47,727 nt of DNA from Deltaproteobacteria bacterium (GCA_031264185.1 JAISEL010000110.1:1-47727); one strand, 5' to 3'. Shown: positions 8,892 through 18,565, numbered from the stretch's first letter. Made by a program: numbers and translations. Notes: generated by a model not told the origin, from the letters alone.

Positions 8892-10193
8892 CTAAACCCT
8901 GACTCTGGGCAGTCCGCCCCAGTCAGTCGTCGATATTTCCGACAGCTTTTCCCTTTTCATCCGCCAGTCAGCCTCCGGCTGTCCCTGGGCTGAAAACCGG
9001 ACCGTCTCCCGGCCGTAGCGGTGATTTATCCGGTCTAAGGCGGCCATTAAACTGTCCGGCCGGTTGGGGGCCGGATTCCGGTCCGTCGGCGGACCTGAAA
9101 GGCTTATTTCTTCCGGCCCGGTTTTGGGTCTCAAATCAAAGGCCATGACCCCGGCCCGGGCATATTTGAAACCCGGCCTGAAGCAGCTCTTCAAAGCTTT
9201 CCGGACGGCTTCCATCAGGCGCGGAGTATAGTCAGTGGCCTCTGGCACCAGAACAGTGGCCCCTGTCTGAAAAGGCCTGTCAGCATAATGGGCCGTGCCG
9301 ATAAAGACCGACACAACGGCAGCCACCGTTTCGGCGGCCCTTAGTTTAGCGCCAATGCTGGCGGCGTGGCCGGCTAAAGCCTCGGACAAGGGCTCAATTG
9401 TCTCCACTTTCCGGCCGAAACTGCGGCTGGAAACAAACGATTTAGGGTGAACGGGCGTAAAGTCACCGTCAATGGCCTGGGTGCCGTTTAATTCCAGAAC
9501 CGTTTTCAGGCCTCTGACGGTCAGTAATTTTTTAGCTGCGGCCGGGCGTAGGCGGCTTAATTCCAGAGCCGAAAAGATACCTGTTTTGTTTAATTTTTCC
9601 GAAAGGCCCCGGCCGATGCCCCAGACATCGGAAACCTGTGTCTGGGCTAAAATATCCCCGTACTCCCCTGAGTCCGCCTCAAGCCGAAAAACCCGGCCCA
9701 TTTTTTTGGCCCAGTGGCTGGCCAGTTTGGCTATGGTCCTGGTAGGGCCTATGCCGACCCTGACCGGCATGCCCACCCAGGTCATGACCCGGCGGCACAA
9801 TTCCCAGCCGACGGCTAAAGGATCGGCGGCCGCTGACCCGGCTAAAGGAATAAAAGCTTCGTCAATGGAATACTGGCCGACATCCGGCACCACTGACTCC
9901 AAACAGGTCATGACCCGGCGGGATATGTCACCGTACAGGCTGTAATTGGAGGAAAAAACAGCCACCCCGCTCTGTTTAAGTTTCAGGGCCTGCTGAAAAT
10001 AAGGCTGACCGCCTTTAAAGCCCAGAGCCTTAGTCTCCGGACTTAAGGCCACCAGGCAGCCGTCGTTATTGGACAGGACGGCCACCGGCTTATCCTTTAA
10101 ATCCGGCCTGAAAAGCCTTTCGCAGGAGCAGTAGAAAGCGTTGCAGTCAACTAAAGCCCACAGTTCAGCCTTGGGGGGAACCGGAAAAGACAT
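8892..10193 (-). CDS. umuC: UmuC-type Y-family DNA polymerase V catalytic subunit
   Basis: A 433-residue Y-family polymerase of normal UmuC length. The catalytic acidic residues lie in ALVDCNAFYCSCE near residue 16 and in the YSIDEAF motif near 108. The steric region has AVLSNNDGC, helix-hairpin-helix segments follow (SDVWGIGRG, LLTVRGLK), and the C-terminal UmuC-specific domain ends with a WRMKREKLS segment and GGLPRVRV. It inserts nucleotides opposite DNA lesions together with UmuD'. It faces umuD tail to tail, so the two need separate promoters. Upstream (10194-10508) lies a divergent control region shared with a metallophosphoesterase gene. Confidence 0.95.
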   Translation of the reverse strand: MSFPVPPKAELWALVDCNAFYCSCERLFRPDLKDKPVAVLSNNDGCLVALSPETKALGFKGGQPYFQQALKLKQSGVAVFSSNYSLYGDISRRVMTCLESVVPDVGQYSIDEAFIPLAGSAAADPLAVGWELCRRVMTWVGMPVRVGIGPTRTIAKLASHWAKKMGRVFRLEADSGEYGDILAQTQVSDVWGIGRGLSEKLNKTGIFSALELSRLRPAAAKKLLTVRGLKTVLELNGTQAIDGDFTPVHPKSFVSSRSFGRKVETIEPLSEALAGHAASIGAKLRAAETVAAVVSVFIGTAHYADRPFQTGATVLVPEATDYTPRLMEAVRKALKSCFRPGFKYARAGVMAFDLRPKTGPEEISLSGPPTDRNPAPNRPDSLMAALDRINHRYGRETVRFSAQGQPEADWRMKREKLSEISTTDWGGLPRVRV

Positions 10194-10378
10194 AGGAGAT
10201 CAGCCAGTTTTAATTTGTCTTTAAAAGACCTTCGAATTAATTATCCCACAAGCCCGATGAGCCGTAAAGAGCCTATCTTGTGGCATTACTGCCACCGGCC
10301 CAATATAAGGGACTGCCGTCAAATCGGGGTCTGGTTGCGTGAGAAAAATAACTTGAGTTTTTCCGAGAATATGTCTAT

Positions 10379-10423
10379 AATTAGCGAACTGAGCTAATAT
10401 ATTCTTAAGTTTCTCAAACTTAA
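10379..10423. promoter_or_regulatory. Two inverted repeats in the umuC / phosphoesterase divergent region
   Basis: The 315-bp region between umuC and the phosphoesterase holds ATTAGC-N7-GCTAAT at about 10379-10397. It also holds a perfect 8-bp-arm inverted repeat TTAAGTTT-CTC-AAACTTAA at 10405-10423, followed by a T-run and by TTGACA at 10428-10433. Either repeat could be an operator; the second could also be a weak terminator hairpin for + strand transcripts. No known LexA consensus is matched. Confidence 0.4.
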
Positions 10424-10508
10424 TTTTTTGACATATCAGTCAGGCAGCATTCAGTCATTTATAAATAATACACGCCTACTAAATTCATTACGGAGATAAA
10501 TAGAATTA

Positions 10509-11759
10509 ATGTTCAGTAGTTCTAGATTCGTTCTTCTGGCTTTCCTCCTCATGCTGGCTCAGATCGTGGCCTGGCGCCTCTGGCAGAGCCAATTTCAGAA
10601 ACTTCTCTACAGAAGAGCAGTAACCGTCATTTTCATTCTTTTTAACATTGAATGGATAGCCACTTTATACTACTGGCGCTACGTCGGCGAGTTCGGGGGG
10701 ACGTTTTTAGCCTGGGTGGCCCGGCCGGCCATCTCCTGGCAGGCTCTCCACGCCTTTTTTATTCTGCCCCTCCGGGCGGCCCTTTTTCTGCTCTGGCCTC
10801 TCCTTCTGCTGGGCCGCCGGGCGGTCAAGGCTCTGAAAGCCAGAATATCTGATCCTGATCGGCCCGGCAGAGCCGTCTCTGACGGTATCTCCAGACGGGA
10901 TTTTATGAAAACAACGGCCCGGGTCAGCTTTTTCGGCCTGATCGGCTTCAGCGGATATGCCGTCTTCCGCCAGTACTGTTACCCCTCGGTCCGGCGGATA
11001 ACCCTGGCTGTGCCCAATCTGCCCCGGGCCTTACGCGGTTTCCGGATAGCTCATCTTTCGGATATCCATATCGGTCTGTGGTCAACCCAGAAAGAGCTGG
11101 AAGCGGCCATGGCCGCAGCCCGGGCCGAAAAACCGGATCTGGCTGTCCTGACCGGGGATCTGGTGGACCGCAGTCCCAATAACGCGGCTTTGTTTGAAAA
11201 GCCTTTTAAAAATCAGCTCTCGGATGTGCCGTTCGGTGTCTGGGGCATTTTAGGCAATCACGACCATTTTGTGGATCCGGCCCGGATAACCAGGATTTTA
11301 AACGGCATGGGCCTTAATATGCTGGTTGACAGCCGTTATAATTTTCCGGGCCTGCCTTTATCCTTAACCGGCTTAGACGACCGCTACCACAGGATGTTTT
11401 CCAAAAGCCAAAATTCCCGGACCGATCCGGATCTTCTTGACTTCGGTCCGGTCCGGGGCCCGGCCAAAAGAGCCGGTGATTTTAAGATCCTCTTGAACCA
11501 CCGGCCCGAAGGCGTCCATCAGGCCGTTCGGGCAGGCTTTGATCTCTATTTAGCCGGCCATACCCACGGGGGCCAGTATTCTTTTCCGGGTTTCGACCAC
11601 CGGAAAAATCTGGCGGCCTTCTTTTACAAATACACGGCCGGTCTGTACCCCATTGAGCGGGGCTGGCTCAATGTCAGCTGCGGCCTGGCCTCGGTCGGGG
11701 TGCCTTTCAGACTCTTTTCCTGGCCGGAAATAAGCCTGATTACCTTAGAGACAGCCTGA
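10509..11759 (+). CDS. Membrane-anchored calcineurin-like metallophosphoesterase with an internal Tat motif
   Basis: A protein of 416 residues. The N-terminal 105 residues hold about three hydrophobic helices. A twin-arginine motif (SRRDFMKT, residues 128-135) and a hydrophobic stretch follow, and a metallophosphoesterase domain starts near residue 178. All metal-binding motifs are present: HLSDIHIG, TGDLVDRS, GNHDHF, the HRPEGVH histidine and GHTHGGQ. YkuE/YaeI-like members act on phospholipid or nucleotide phosphoesters at the outer face of the cytoplasmic membrane. The layout implies a catalytic domain passed out by Tat and tethered by its own N-terminal helices. It is the first gene of a run with the DUF808 gene 13 bp downstream. 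Confidence 0.9.
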   Translation: MFSSSRFVLLAFLLMLAQIVAWRLWQSQFQKLLYRRAVTVIFILFNIEWIATLYYWRYVGEFGGTFLAWVARPAISWQALHAFFILPLRAALFLLWPLLLLGRRAVKALKARISDPDRPGRAVSDGISRRDFMKTTARVSFFGLIGFSGYAVFRQYCYPSVRRITLAVPNLPRALRGFRIAHLSDIHIGLWSTQKELEAAMAAARAEKPDLAVLTGDLVDRSPNNAALFEKPFKNQLSDVPFGVWGILGNHDHFVDPARITRILNGMGLNMLVDSRYNFPGLPLSLTGLDDRYHRMFSKSQNSRTDPDLLDFGPVRGPAKRAGDFKILLNHRPEGVHQAVRAGFDLYLAGHTHGGQYSFPGFDHRKNLAAFFYKYTAGLYPIERGWLNVSCGLASVGVPFRLFSWPEISLITLETA

Positions 11760-11772
11760 TAAGGACATAAAT

Positions 11773-12717
11773 ATGGCCGGTTTTACCCTTCTGGCCCTGC
11801 TGGACGATATCAGTACGGTTCTGGACGACGTGGCCGTGCTGACTAAAGCGACGGTCCGCAAAACCGCCGGAGTCTTAGGCGACGATCTGGCTCTGACCGC
11901 CCAGCAGGTTTTTGGGGTCCGGGCTCAGCGGGAACTGCCGGTTGTAATCAGCGTGGCCAGGGGTTCCCTTTTAAATAAGCTCTTTTTAATTCCAGGGGCC
12001 CTGGCTTTGAGTTTTCTGGCCCCCTGGCTCATTAATCCGCTTCTGATGCTGGGCGGGGCCTATCTCTGCGCCGAAGGCGGCGGGAAAGTCTTTAATCTTC
12101 TGTCCGGCCGTAGGCCTCACCCGAGCCAGGCTTTACCGGAAGAGGCGGTCGAAAAGCTCCTGGCCGGGCCGGTCTCCGAACCTCCGGCCGACCACCGGGC
12201 CCTGGAAATAATGGAGAAGAAAAAGATCTCCGGGGCCGTCCGGACCGATTTTGTTCTGTCGACCGAGATAATTGTCATTGCCTTAGGCTCCATACCCTTG
12301 GATATATCCCTGGCTTTAAGGGCGGCTATTCTGGTTTCAGTCGGTTTATTGATCACCTTCGGGGTTTACGGGCTCGTGGCCCTGATTGTTAAACTGGACG
12401 ACATAGGTTTCTGGCTGGCCAAAAAGCGCGGCCCCGGCCGGTTTGGTTTCGGTCTGGGCAAATTTTTAATCTTAGCCTCGCCCAAACTTATGAAACTTCT
12501 GACTTTAACCGGCACGGCGGCTATGTTTATGGTCGGCGGCGGCATTCTGGCCCACGGCCTGTCAGTATCCCGCGCTCTGGAAGAAAGCCTGCCTGTGTGG
12601 CCCTGGATTATTAATATCCTGGCCGGTTTTGCGGCCGGGCTTTTTTTATTCCCCCTGACCCTGGGCTTGGAAAAGGCGGCCGAAAAAATAAAAAAAATAA
12701 AAACCTCCGGGCGTTAG
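11773..12717 (+). CDS. DUF808 (YedI-like) inner-membrane protein
   Basis: A 314-residue polytopic membrane protein with the characteristic start of the family (MAGFTLLALLDDIS, then LDDVAVLTKAT and KTAGVLGDDLALTAQQ). It continues with several hydrophobic helices, including LLMLGGAYLCAEGGGK and the C-terminal LAHGLSVSRALEE region. The function of DUF808 is unknown. AAGGA lies seven bases before the ATG, and the gap to the phosphoesterase is 13 bp, so the two are probably co-transcribed. The length is typical of the family. Confidence 0.9.
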   Translation: MAGFTLLALLDDISTVLDDVAVLTKATVRKTAGVLGDDLALTAQQVFGVRAQRELPVVISVARGSLLNKLFLIPGALALSFLAPWLINPLLMLGGAYLCAEGGGKVFNLLSGRRPHPSQALPEEAVEKLLAGPVSEPPADHRALEIMEKKKISGAVRTDFVLSTEIIVIALGSIPLDISLALRAAILVSVGLLITFGVYGLVALIVKLDDIGFWLAKKRGPGRFGFGLGKFLILASPKLMKLLTLTGTAAMFMVGGGILAHGLSVSRALEESLPVWPWIINILAGFAAGLFLFPLTLGLEKAAEKIKKIKTSGR

Positions 12718-12879
12718 ACAGATAATTTTACAGTCTGGCTTATATTACTTTTTGGTTTACAGACCTCAAGATTTTATGGTAATTTTAGCCCGGAATTAAC
12801 TGTAATGGACTTCATTAGTGTCCGGCCGGACTCTGGGCTGTTTTTTGACCCGGACTAAAAGAAGCTGTTTTGAGGTAAG

Positions 12880-14529
12880 ATGACTGCCAGCGCCAACTCC
12901 AGACCGGTCAATCCGCTGGAGAGTTTTGACCAGCATTTGGAACAGGCTCTAAACTGTTTTATGGCCAAAACCGCCGATTCTTTGGTCCAGGCCCAGAGCA
13001 GCTTACGGGAGGCCGTCCGCCTCTTCCGGAAAATCTTTCTGGTCCAGGACAATTCCGGGGAACAAAATCTCATCAAGGCCAGATGTTTAGTCCGCCTCAT
13101 GGATGTTTCAGGCTCTCTGGGTCAGATCTCGGACGCCAGACAGCTGCTGCCGGAACTGACCGGACTGACCATGTCAGCGCAGATTAAATCGGAGGCAGCC
13201 AGAGCTGTTTTAAATCTGGCCACCGATTACGCGGCCGCAGGCGACGTTTTGGAGGCCCAGAGCCTCTATGACTCAGTCGGGCGGGCCGGTCTTAATCCGG
13301 GACTGGCTTTTGAAAAAAACCTGGCTGCCCTGTCTTTGGCTGCGGCTCAGGTCTCTGCCGGCAACCCGATCAAAGCCTTAAGCTTAATAAAATCCCTTAA
13401 TCCTGTCCCCGAACCAAGCCAGGAACTGCGCCTGCCGTATCTGGTCTACGCGGCCAGCTTTCTTCGGGCTCTGAACCGCGCCTCTTCCAATGAAGAACGC
13501 CTGGAAGGCGAACGCATTTACCGTTCAGTCAACAAAAACCTCCCGCCGATTGGGGTTTATGAGCAGCGCTTAACCCGCCTCATTCGCCTCTACAAAGCCC
13601 AGCTGGAAACGAAATGCGGCAATCTTCATCTGGCTCAGGCTATTTTGGATTCCGACTGGTCAGCCGAAAGTGACGAAAACATTCTGGCCGCCACCTCGGA
13701 AACCTTAGCCTGTATGGTCGCCGGACACTTAAGAAACAGCCACCCGATCGAGGCTAAAGCGGCCTATGATAAGCTTTTAAGTTTAGGCGACAGCCCCGAA
13801 ATTTTAACTTTTCAGGCCAAAGGCACCTCAGCTTATATTGAACATTATTTAAACAGTCAGAAGCTGGGCCAGGCCCTTGATCTCTTCCGGGAAATGGCCC
13901 ACTGGCCCAACCCGGCCTCATCTGTCCCCTTAAGAGCCTGGACAGCCCAGCCCATTATCAGCTATATGGCTGAAAAAGGCTTTTTTACCCAGGCGGCGGA
14001 AGTATTCCGGGAACTGGCCGGCTGCCTGGGACGGCCCGAGCTGGCCGGATCTGGCGGGAGTCCCGAACCGCCTGAGGCCAGTCAGCTCATTGTGGCTTTA
14101 GGCTTTTCGGCCGTCCAGTTTCTTCACTATGCCCTGGCCGCCGACCAGATGGATATCGCCCGCAATTTTTTTAACAATCTAAGCGCTTTAGGTGATTTAA
14201 GGGCTGCCCAGGAAGTCAGGGCCATGGCAGCCAGTCTGCTGGTAGCCGCCTACACGGCCAAAGATCTTCTAAATGAGGCCATCAGCGTTTTCAGAACAAT
14301 TCCCAAAACCGGTCCTTCCGAGGGCATCCAGACGGCCAGAGTCCTGGCTTCGGATATCCTGACCCACCGCTACGCCATGATTTTCTCCGAGGACCATAAA
14401 CCAAACCACGAAAAGCCCCCGAGCCCCCTGGCCGGGACCTGGAAGAGCCTCATCCTGAGGTGGCTGGGGGAGCAGCTGAAAGATTTCAAAAAGGCCCAGG
14501 GCCAGAATAACCTGCCCAGTCTCTGGTAA
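12880..14529 (+). CDS. Helical-repeat (TPR/PPR-like) protein of unknown function, first copy
   Basis: A 549-residue, almost entirely alpha-helical protein without a signal peptide or membrane segment, so it is probably cytoplasmic. It consists of degenerate repeats of about 35-40 residues ending in segments such as AKAAYDKLLSLGDSPE and QALDLFREMAHWP, like TPR or Sel1/PPR-type solenoids that hold partner proteins. It shares this repeat style with the 1003-residue protein encoded at 15554-18565; the two flank the DyP peroxidase gene. The C-terminal 60 residues are basic and proline-containing. I do not recognise the family. ATG at 12880 follows TGAGGTAAG. Confidence 0.8.
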   Translation: MTASANSRPVNPLESFDQHLEQALNCFMAKTADSLVQAQSSLREAVRLFRKIFLVQDNSGEQNLIKARCLVRLMDVSGSLGQISDARQLLPELTGLTMSAQIKSEAARAVLNLATDYAAAGDVLEAQSLYDSVGRAGLNPGLAFEKNLAALSLAAAQVSAGNPIKALSLIKSLNPVPEPSQELRLPYLVYAASFLRALNRASSNEERLEGERIYRSVNKNLPPIGVYEQRLTRLIRLYKAQLETKCGNLHLAQAILDSDWSAESDENILAATSETLACMVAGHLRNSHPIEAKAAYDKLLSLGDSPEILTFQAKGTSAYIEHYLNSQKLGQALDLFREMAHWPNPASSVPLRAWTAQPIISYMAEKGFFTQAAEVFRELAGCLGRPELAGSGGSPEPPEASQLIVALGFSAVQFLHYALAADQMDIARNFFNNLSALGDLRAAQEVRAMAASLLVAAYTAKDLLNEAISVFRTIPKTGPSEGIQTARVLASDILTHRYAMIFSEDHKPNHEKPPSPLAGTWKSLILRWLGEQLKDFKKAQGQNNLPSLW

Positions 14530-14586
14530 GCCGGCCTTCCGGCCAGTATGTTTAACTATATTTTATTTTCCGCCAAAGGAGAGCCC

Positions 14587-15516
14587 GTGAAACCCCAAGA
14601 CGTAACCGAGCATCCCGGAGAACACGCTATCTTCATTATCTTCGGCCTCACCGACTATACCCGGACCAGAGGCCCGGTCAGGGAGCTTTTAGGCGCTCTG
14701 CCGGCTTTAGTCAGAAGCCTTAAAAACCGCTGTCCGGACTGCGGAATAAGCTGCGTCATGGGGTTCGGGGCCCAAGCCTGGGCCGGCCTTTTTCCCGAGC
14801 AGCCCGTTCCCCGGGAACTTCATGAATTTCAGGAAATTAAAGGGGAAAAACACACCGCCGTGGCTACTCCCGGCGATCTGTTTTTTCATCTCAGAGCCAA
14901 AAAGATGGATGCCATTATTGAGCTGGCTTCCTATATAAGCTCCGACCTGGGCGACTCGGTCAGGGTCATTGACGAAACCCACGGCTTCAGGTACCAGGAC
15001 AGCCGGGCCATCATCGGTTTTGTCGACGGCACGGAAAATCCGGCTGACGAGGCGCTGGAGTTTGCCGCTATCGGCCGGGAGGATCCCGACTTCACCGGCG
15101 GCAGTTACGCCATGACCCAGAAGTACCTCCACGATATGGAGGCCTGGCAGAAACTGCCGGTGGAAGAGCAGGAGAAAGTCATCGGCCGCCGCAAATTTAC
15201 CGACCGGGAGCTGACGGACGAAGAAAAGCCCGGCAACGCCCACAATGCGGTCACCAACATAAAAGGTCCGGAAGGCCGGGAATTAAAAATTGTCCGGGCC
15301 AACATCGCCTTTGCCAGTCCGGCCAAGGGTGAGTACGGGACATATTTTATCGGCTACGCCGGAACTTTCTCCACGACCAGAAAAATGCTGGAAAATATGT
15401 TCATAGGCGACCCGCCCGGCAATTCCGACCGTCTTTTGGAATACAGCCGGGCCGTCAGCGGGGCACTGTTTTTTATCCCCAGCGCCCGGCTTCTGGAAAA
15501 TTTAGCCGGTGACTGA
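14587..15516 (+). CDS. DyP-type haem peroxidase
   Basis: A dye-decolourising peroxidase (YfeX/TyrA type) of 309 residues. The family motif GXXDG is present as GFVDGTENP; its Asp takes part in peroxide cleavage. A histidine in the NAHNAVTN segment sits where the proximal haem ligand is expected, and IVRANIAF carries the conserved arginine. The C-terminal part (GTYFIGYAGTF) also fits. It has no signal peptide, so it acts in the cytoplasm on peroxide. I prefer GTG at 14587 because AAAGGAG lies upstream at good spacing; the longer frame from ATG 14548 has no ribosome-binding site. It lies between two related helical-repeat genes. Some DyPs are encapsulin cargo, but no encapsulin gene is in the window. 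Confidence 0.9.
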   Translation: MKPQDVTEHPGEHAIFIIFGLTDYTRTRGPVRELLGALPALVRSLKNRCPDCGISCVMGFGAQAWAGLFPEQPVPRELHEFQEIKGEKHTAVATPGDLFFHLRAKKMDAIIELASYISSDLGDSVRVIDETHGFRYQDSRAIIGFVDGTENPADEALEFAAIGREDPDFTGGSYAMTQKYLHDMEAWQKLPVEEQEKVIGRRKFTDRELTDEEKPGNAHNAVTNIKGPEGRELKIVRANIAFASPAKGEYGTYFIGYAGTFSTTRKMLENMFIGDPPGNSDRLLEYSRAVSGALFFIPSARLLENLAGD

Positions 15517-15553
15517 TGAACAGGCCCGGACCGGACCTTTGGATTCGTTTTAA

Positions 15554-18500
15554 ATGACCGATGCTCTTTCGGATATTCATCAGCTCCGCAGCCGGATTCT
15601 AACAATTGCCGGAGAGGTGAACAGTCTGGATCTGAAAACCCTGAGCCTGTCCGACGGGGATGCCTTAAAAAGGCAGAAAGAGGCCAGACTGCGTTCCCTG
15701 ATGGCCATGAAGCTGTTGGAAGCCCGCAGTCTTTTTGAAGCCATGGCCGAAATTAAGACCCCGGGTGAAGAGGAACTTTTCTTAAAAACCAGCCGGATTA
15801 TGCTGGCTTTATATCTGAAAGCGGGGCTGCCGGCCGAGGCCATGTTTATCTACGGCCGGCACCTGAAAAGTCCCGGACCGGGAACGCAGCTTTCGGCGGC
15901 CGCCCTTCGCCGTCTGCAGCTGGAACTGGTCTTATTTCTTTTTGACCAGGCAAGGCCTGCGGAAGCCGAAGAAATCCTGAAGGAAATGCCCCCGCCGGAC
16001 GGCACACCGGATGCGGCGGCTATTTTTTCCTTTTTATATTTTCTGTATATCCTCTACTACGCCAAAATCTCCGATCGGCCCAAAGCCGAACTTGTTTACG
16101 GATCCTTTCTGGAGCTTTTATCGGCCCAGTTTCCGGCCGCCCTGGATACAACCCTGACCTTAGTCCAGGCCGTGCCCCCCAGGCCGGGGGAAGAGGCGGC
16201 GGTTAAAGTCTCCGAGCTGGTTCCCAAAACCGTCGGCCCGGTCTCCCAGCTGACTGTGGTCACCAGACCCCTGAAAAATCCGGCCGAACTGGGAGAAAAC
16301 TCTGAAGACCGGAGCCTGTCCCATCTGGACAATCTCTTCCGCCGGATACCGGACCCGGACATGGCCGGCAGCCTTCTGGCCCTGTCGGCCGAAAAACTGG
16401 CCGAACTTATGATTCTGGACAGGGATTTTGAGGCATTAAAAAAACTCAATCAGACCCTGGATATCCTTCCCGACTGTGCAGCTCACCGGGAAATCCGGGC
16501 CAGAATGCTTTTAACCGTAGTGGAGGCTTTAGTCGGCATTCTGGCCAGGCCGGAAGCGGAAGAATTTTTTAACGCCCTGATGGCCCTGCCCCCCAGTCCG
16601 GAAATTACCGGCCTCCGGGCCCGGGCTATTGTCTCTCTGCTCAGTCTGGCCAGCACCGGCTCCAGTCTGGCCAAAGCCAAAAAACTTTATGCCCAGCTCA
16701 TGAGCCTAGGGGCTGAAACGGACTTTAAAGACCAGAAGATCTCAGGCACCGGGAGCATGATTATGCTCTACGCCGCTCACGGCCGGTTCGAGGAGAGCTT
16801 TAAACTCTGCTTCAAGTATGAAAACGAACCGGTGGAATTCAGGTACAGGGACTGTCTCATTGAGGCTTATACCGTCTGCCTCCAGGCCCTGGCCAGAGCC
16901 GGACGGATCGATGAAGCCTCGGAAATTTACGATCTCATATTAAAAGCCGAGCCTTCCCCGGCCGTTCAGCAGATAAAATCCCAGGCGGCCATGCGCCTTT
17001 TAGCTGTTCCCGTCACCCCTGAAATGCGGAGTCTGGTTTTGAAAGTTTTCCGGGGTCTGACCGGTTTAAGGGCAGCCGAGCCTGATTTTAAGCCCAGATT
17101 CGCCGCCGCTTTAAAAAATCTTTTCGCTCACCTGGCTGAGGAAGCTCTCTGGCCGGAGACGGAAATGTACTTAAACGCCCTGGATTCAATGGGGCTAAAC
17201 CGTCAGGATGAATTTTCGGTCCTGTGGGGCGACGCGGGAGTCAAAATTTTAGGCTGGTATCTTGAAATAAGCGAATTCGATAAATTTTTTGATCTGGTCC
17301 AAAGAATTGACGCTCTGGCCGCAGTAAAAAACTTAACTGCCGTCAAAGCCCAACTGGAACTGGTTCTTTTGAAGCACGACCTGGTTCTGGAAAAAACAGC
17401 CCAGGCTCTTGAACGTCTGGATACATTAAAGTCATTACGCCAAAAAGACCCGGCCACGGCCTTGTATCTGGCCCGGGCTCTGGCGGCCTCAGCCTCTTTT
17501 GAGGCCTCCGGCGGCCGGCTGGAAGGCGTTCTGCTGCATCTGGGGGAACTTTCGGAACTTCTTAAGGAATCCTGTGCTCCCCGAACGGCGCCTTTGGCTG
17601 TTCTGTTCGGCCAGACGGCCCTTTTAGCTATGATCCTCTGCCTGAAAGACAATCAGCTCCTTTTGGCCAGGGATCTTCTGGGCCGGATTTTAGGGGCTCC
17701 GGGTTGTCCGGACCGGCCTCCGGCGGCCTATAGGCCCCTAACCGTTATGGCGGCCGGATTACTGGCTTTGGATTTATTTGACGATGCCCTGACCGTTTTA
17801 AATAATCTGGATTCATCGGCCGAAGACGGGGCCGGACAGGCTGAGGCTGAAATTACTCTTATGATCATAAAAAAACTGATAAGCGGCCGCAAAATCTCCC
17901 AGGTCGATCCTTATATCCAGAAATTAGCCGCCAGAGGCGCTGACCTCCGTCTTCTGCCCTATTACGCCGAGGCACTGGAGACAGTAAGCCGGGGCTATGC
18001 TGAAGCCGGCCAGTTTTTCGCTAAATTTAAACTGGCCCGCCCACCCAGACCCAGGCGTCAGGGCCCCAAAAGCGATGCCACCCTGACCGGTCAGGCTCCG
18101 TCCACCGATAACAGTTATTACTGGCTGGAAACTCTGCTGGGTCTGCCGTCCCGAAAACTTTCAGCGGTCAAAATCAGCCAGAGAAAAGCCGTCTTCCGGC
18201 TCATCACAGCTTTAGTCCGCCATGAGCAGCTCAATAAGGCCATGGAAATTTTAGAGCTCATGCCCCGTCCGGCGGCCGGGGACAGTTACGAAGAGATTAA
18301 GCTCTACTTAAACTCGGCCTTTGCCGTCATTGAGGGTCTGGGCCGCAGCCGCAGCCCCAGCCCTATTGTCGCGGAGTTTATGCACAAGCTTGTCTCGTCC
18401 GACTTAACCGGCATAATGGTCAAATATTATCTGGCCGACCTGGCCGGTTTCTTGAAGCTGGCGGCCGGAACGCCCAATGAGCCGGCCATGAGTGAAATCA

Positions 18501-18565
18501 GAGCCCAGCTGACCGGTAAATTTCCGGAATTAAAAGCGCTTCTGCCCGAACCGGGGAGAGAATAA
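15554..18565 (+). CDS. Large helical-repeat (TPR/PPR-like) protein of unknown function, second copy
   Basis: A 1003-residue helical solenoid with no signal peptide or membrane helix. Repeats of about 35-40 residues recur along the chain, for example AKKLYAQLMSLGAE, RIDEASEIYDLILKAEPSP and LNKAMEILELMPRP. These resemble the repeats in the 549-residue protein encoded upstream, so the two are probably paralogues or partners. A charged low-complexity linker (PPRPRRQGPKSDA) splits a C-terminal module near residue 830. It starts 37 bp after the DyP gene and probably belongs to the same transcript. I do not recognise a specific family; a scaffold role is only an inference from the fold. Confidence 0.8.
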   Translation: MTDALSDIHQLRSRILTIAGEVNSLDLKTLSLSDGDALKRQKEARLRSLMAMKLLEARSLFEAMAEIKTPGEEELFLKTSRIMLALYLKAGLPAEAMFIYGRHLKSPGPGTQLSAAALRRLQLELVLFLFDQARPAEAEEILKEMPPPDGTPDAAAIFSFLYFLYILYYAKISDRPKAELVYGSFLELLSAQFPAALDTTLTLVQAVPPRPGEEAAVKVSELVPKTVGPVSQLTVVTRPLKNPAELGENSEDRSLSHLDNLFRRIPDPDMAGSLLALSAEKLAELMILDRDFEALKKLNQTLDILPDCAAHREIRARMLLTVVEALVGILARPEAEEFFNALMALPPSPEITGLRARAIVSLLSLASTGSSLAKAKKLYAQLMSLGAETDFKDQKISGTGSMIMLYAAHGRFEESFKLCFKYENEPVEFRYRDCLIEAYTVCLQALARAGRIDEASEIYDLILKAEPSPAVQQIKSQAAMRLLAVPVTPEMRSLVLKVFRGLTGLRAAEPDFKPRFAAALKNLFAHLAEEALWPETEMYLNALDSMGLNRQDEFSVLWGDAGVKILGWYLEISEFDKFFDLVQRIDALAAVKNLTAVKAQLELVLLKHDLVLEKTAQALERLDTLKSLRQKDPATALYLARALAASASFEASGGRLEGVLLHLGELSELLKESCAPRTAPLAVLFGQTALLAMILCLKDNQLLLARDLLGRILGAPGCPDRPPAAYRPLTVMAAGLLALDLFDDALTVLNNLDSSAEDGAGQAEAEITLMIIKKLISGRKISQVDPYIQKLAARGADLRLLPYYAEALETVSRGYAEAGQFFAKFKLARPPRPRRQGPKSDATLTGQAPSTDNSYYWLETLLGLPSRKLSAVKISQRKAVFRLITALVRHEQLNKAMEILELMPRPAAGDSYEEIKLYLNSAFAVIEGLGRSRSPSPIVAEFMHKLVSSDLTGIMVKYYLADLAGFLKLAAGTPNEPAMSEIRAQLTGKFPELKALLPEPGRE

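Noticed and set aside
14707-15243. 178-codon - strand frame
   Set aside because: Shadow of the DyP peroxidase gene, whose GXXDG motif is on the + strand.
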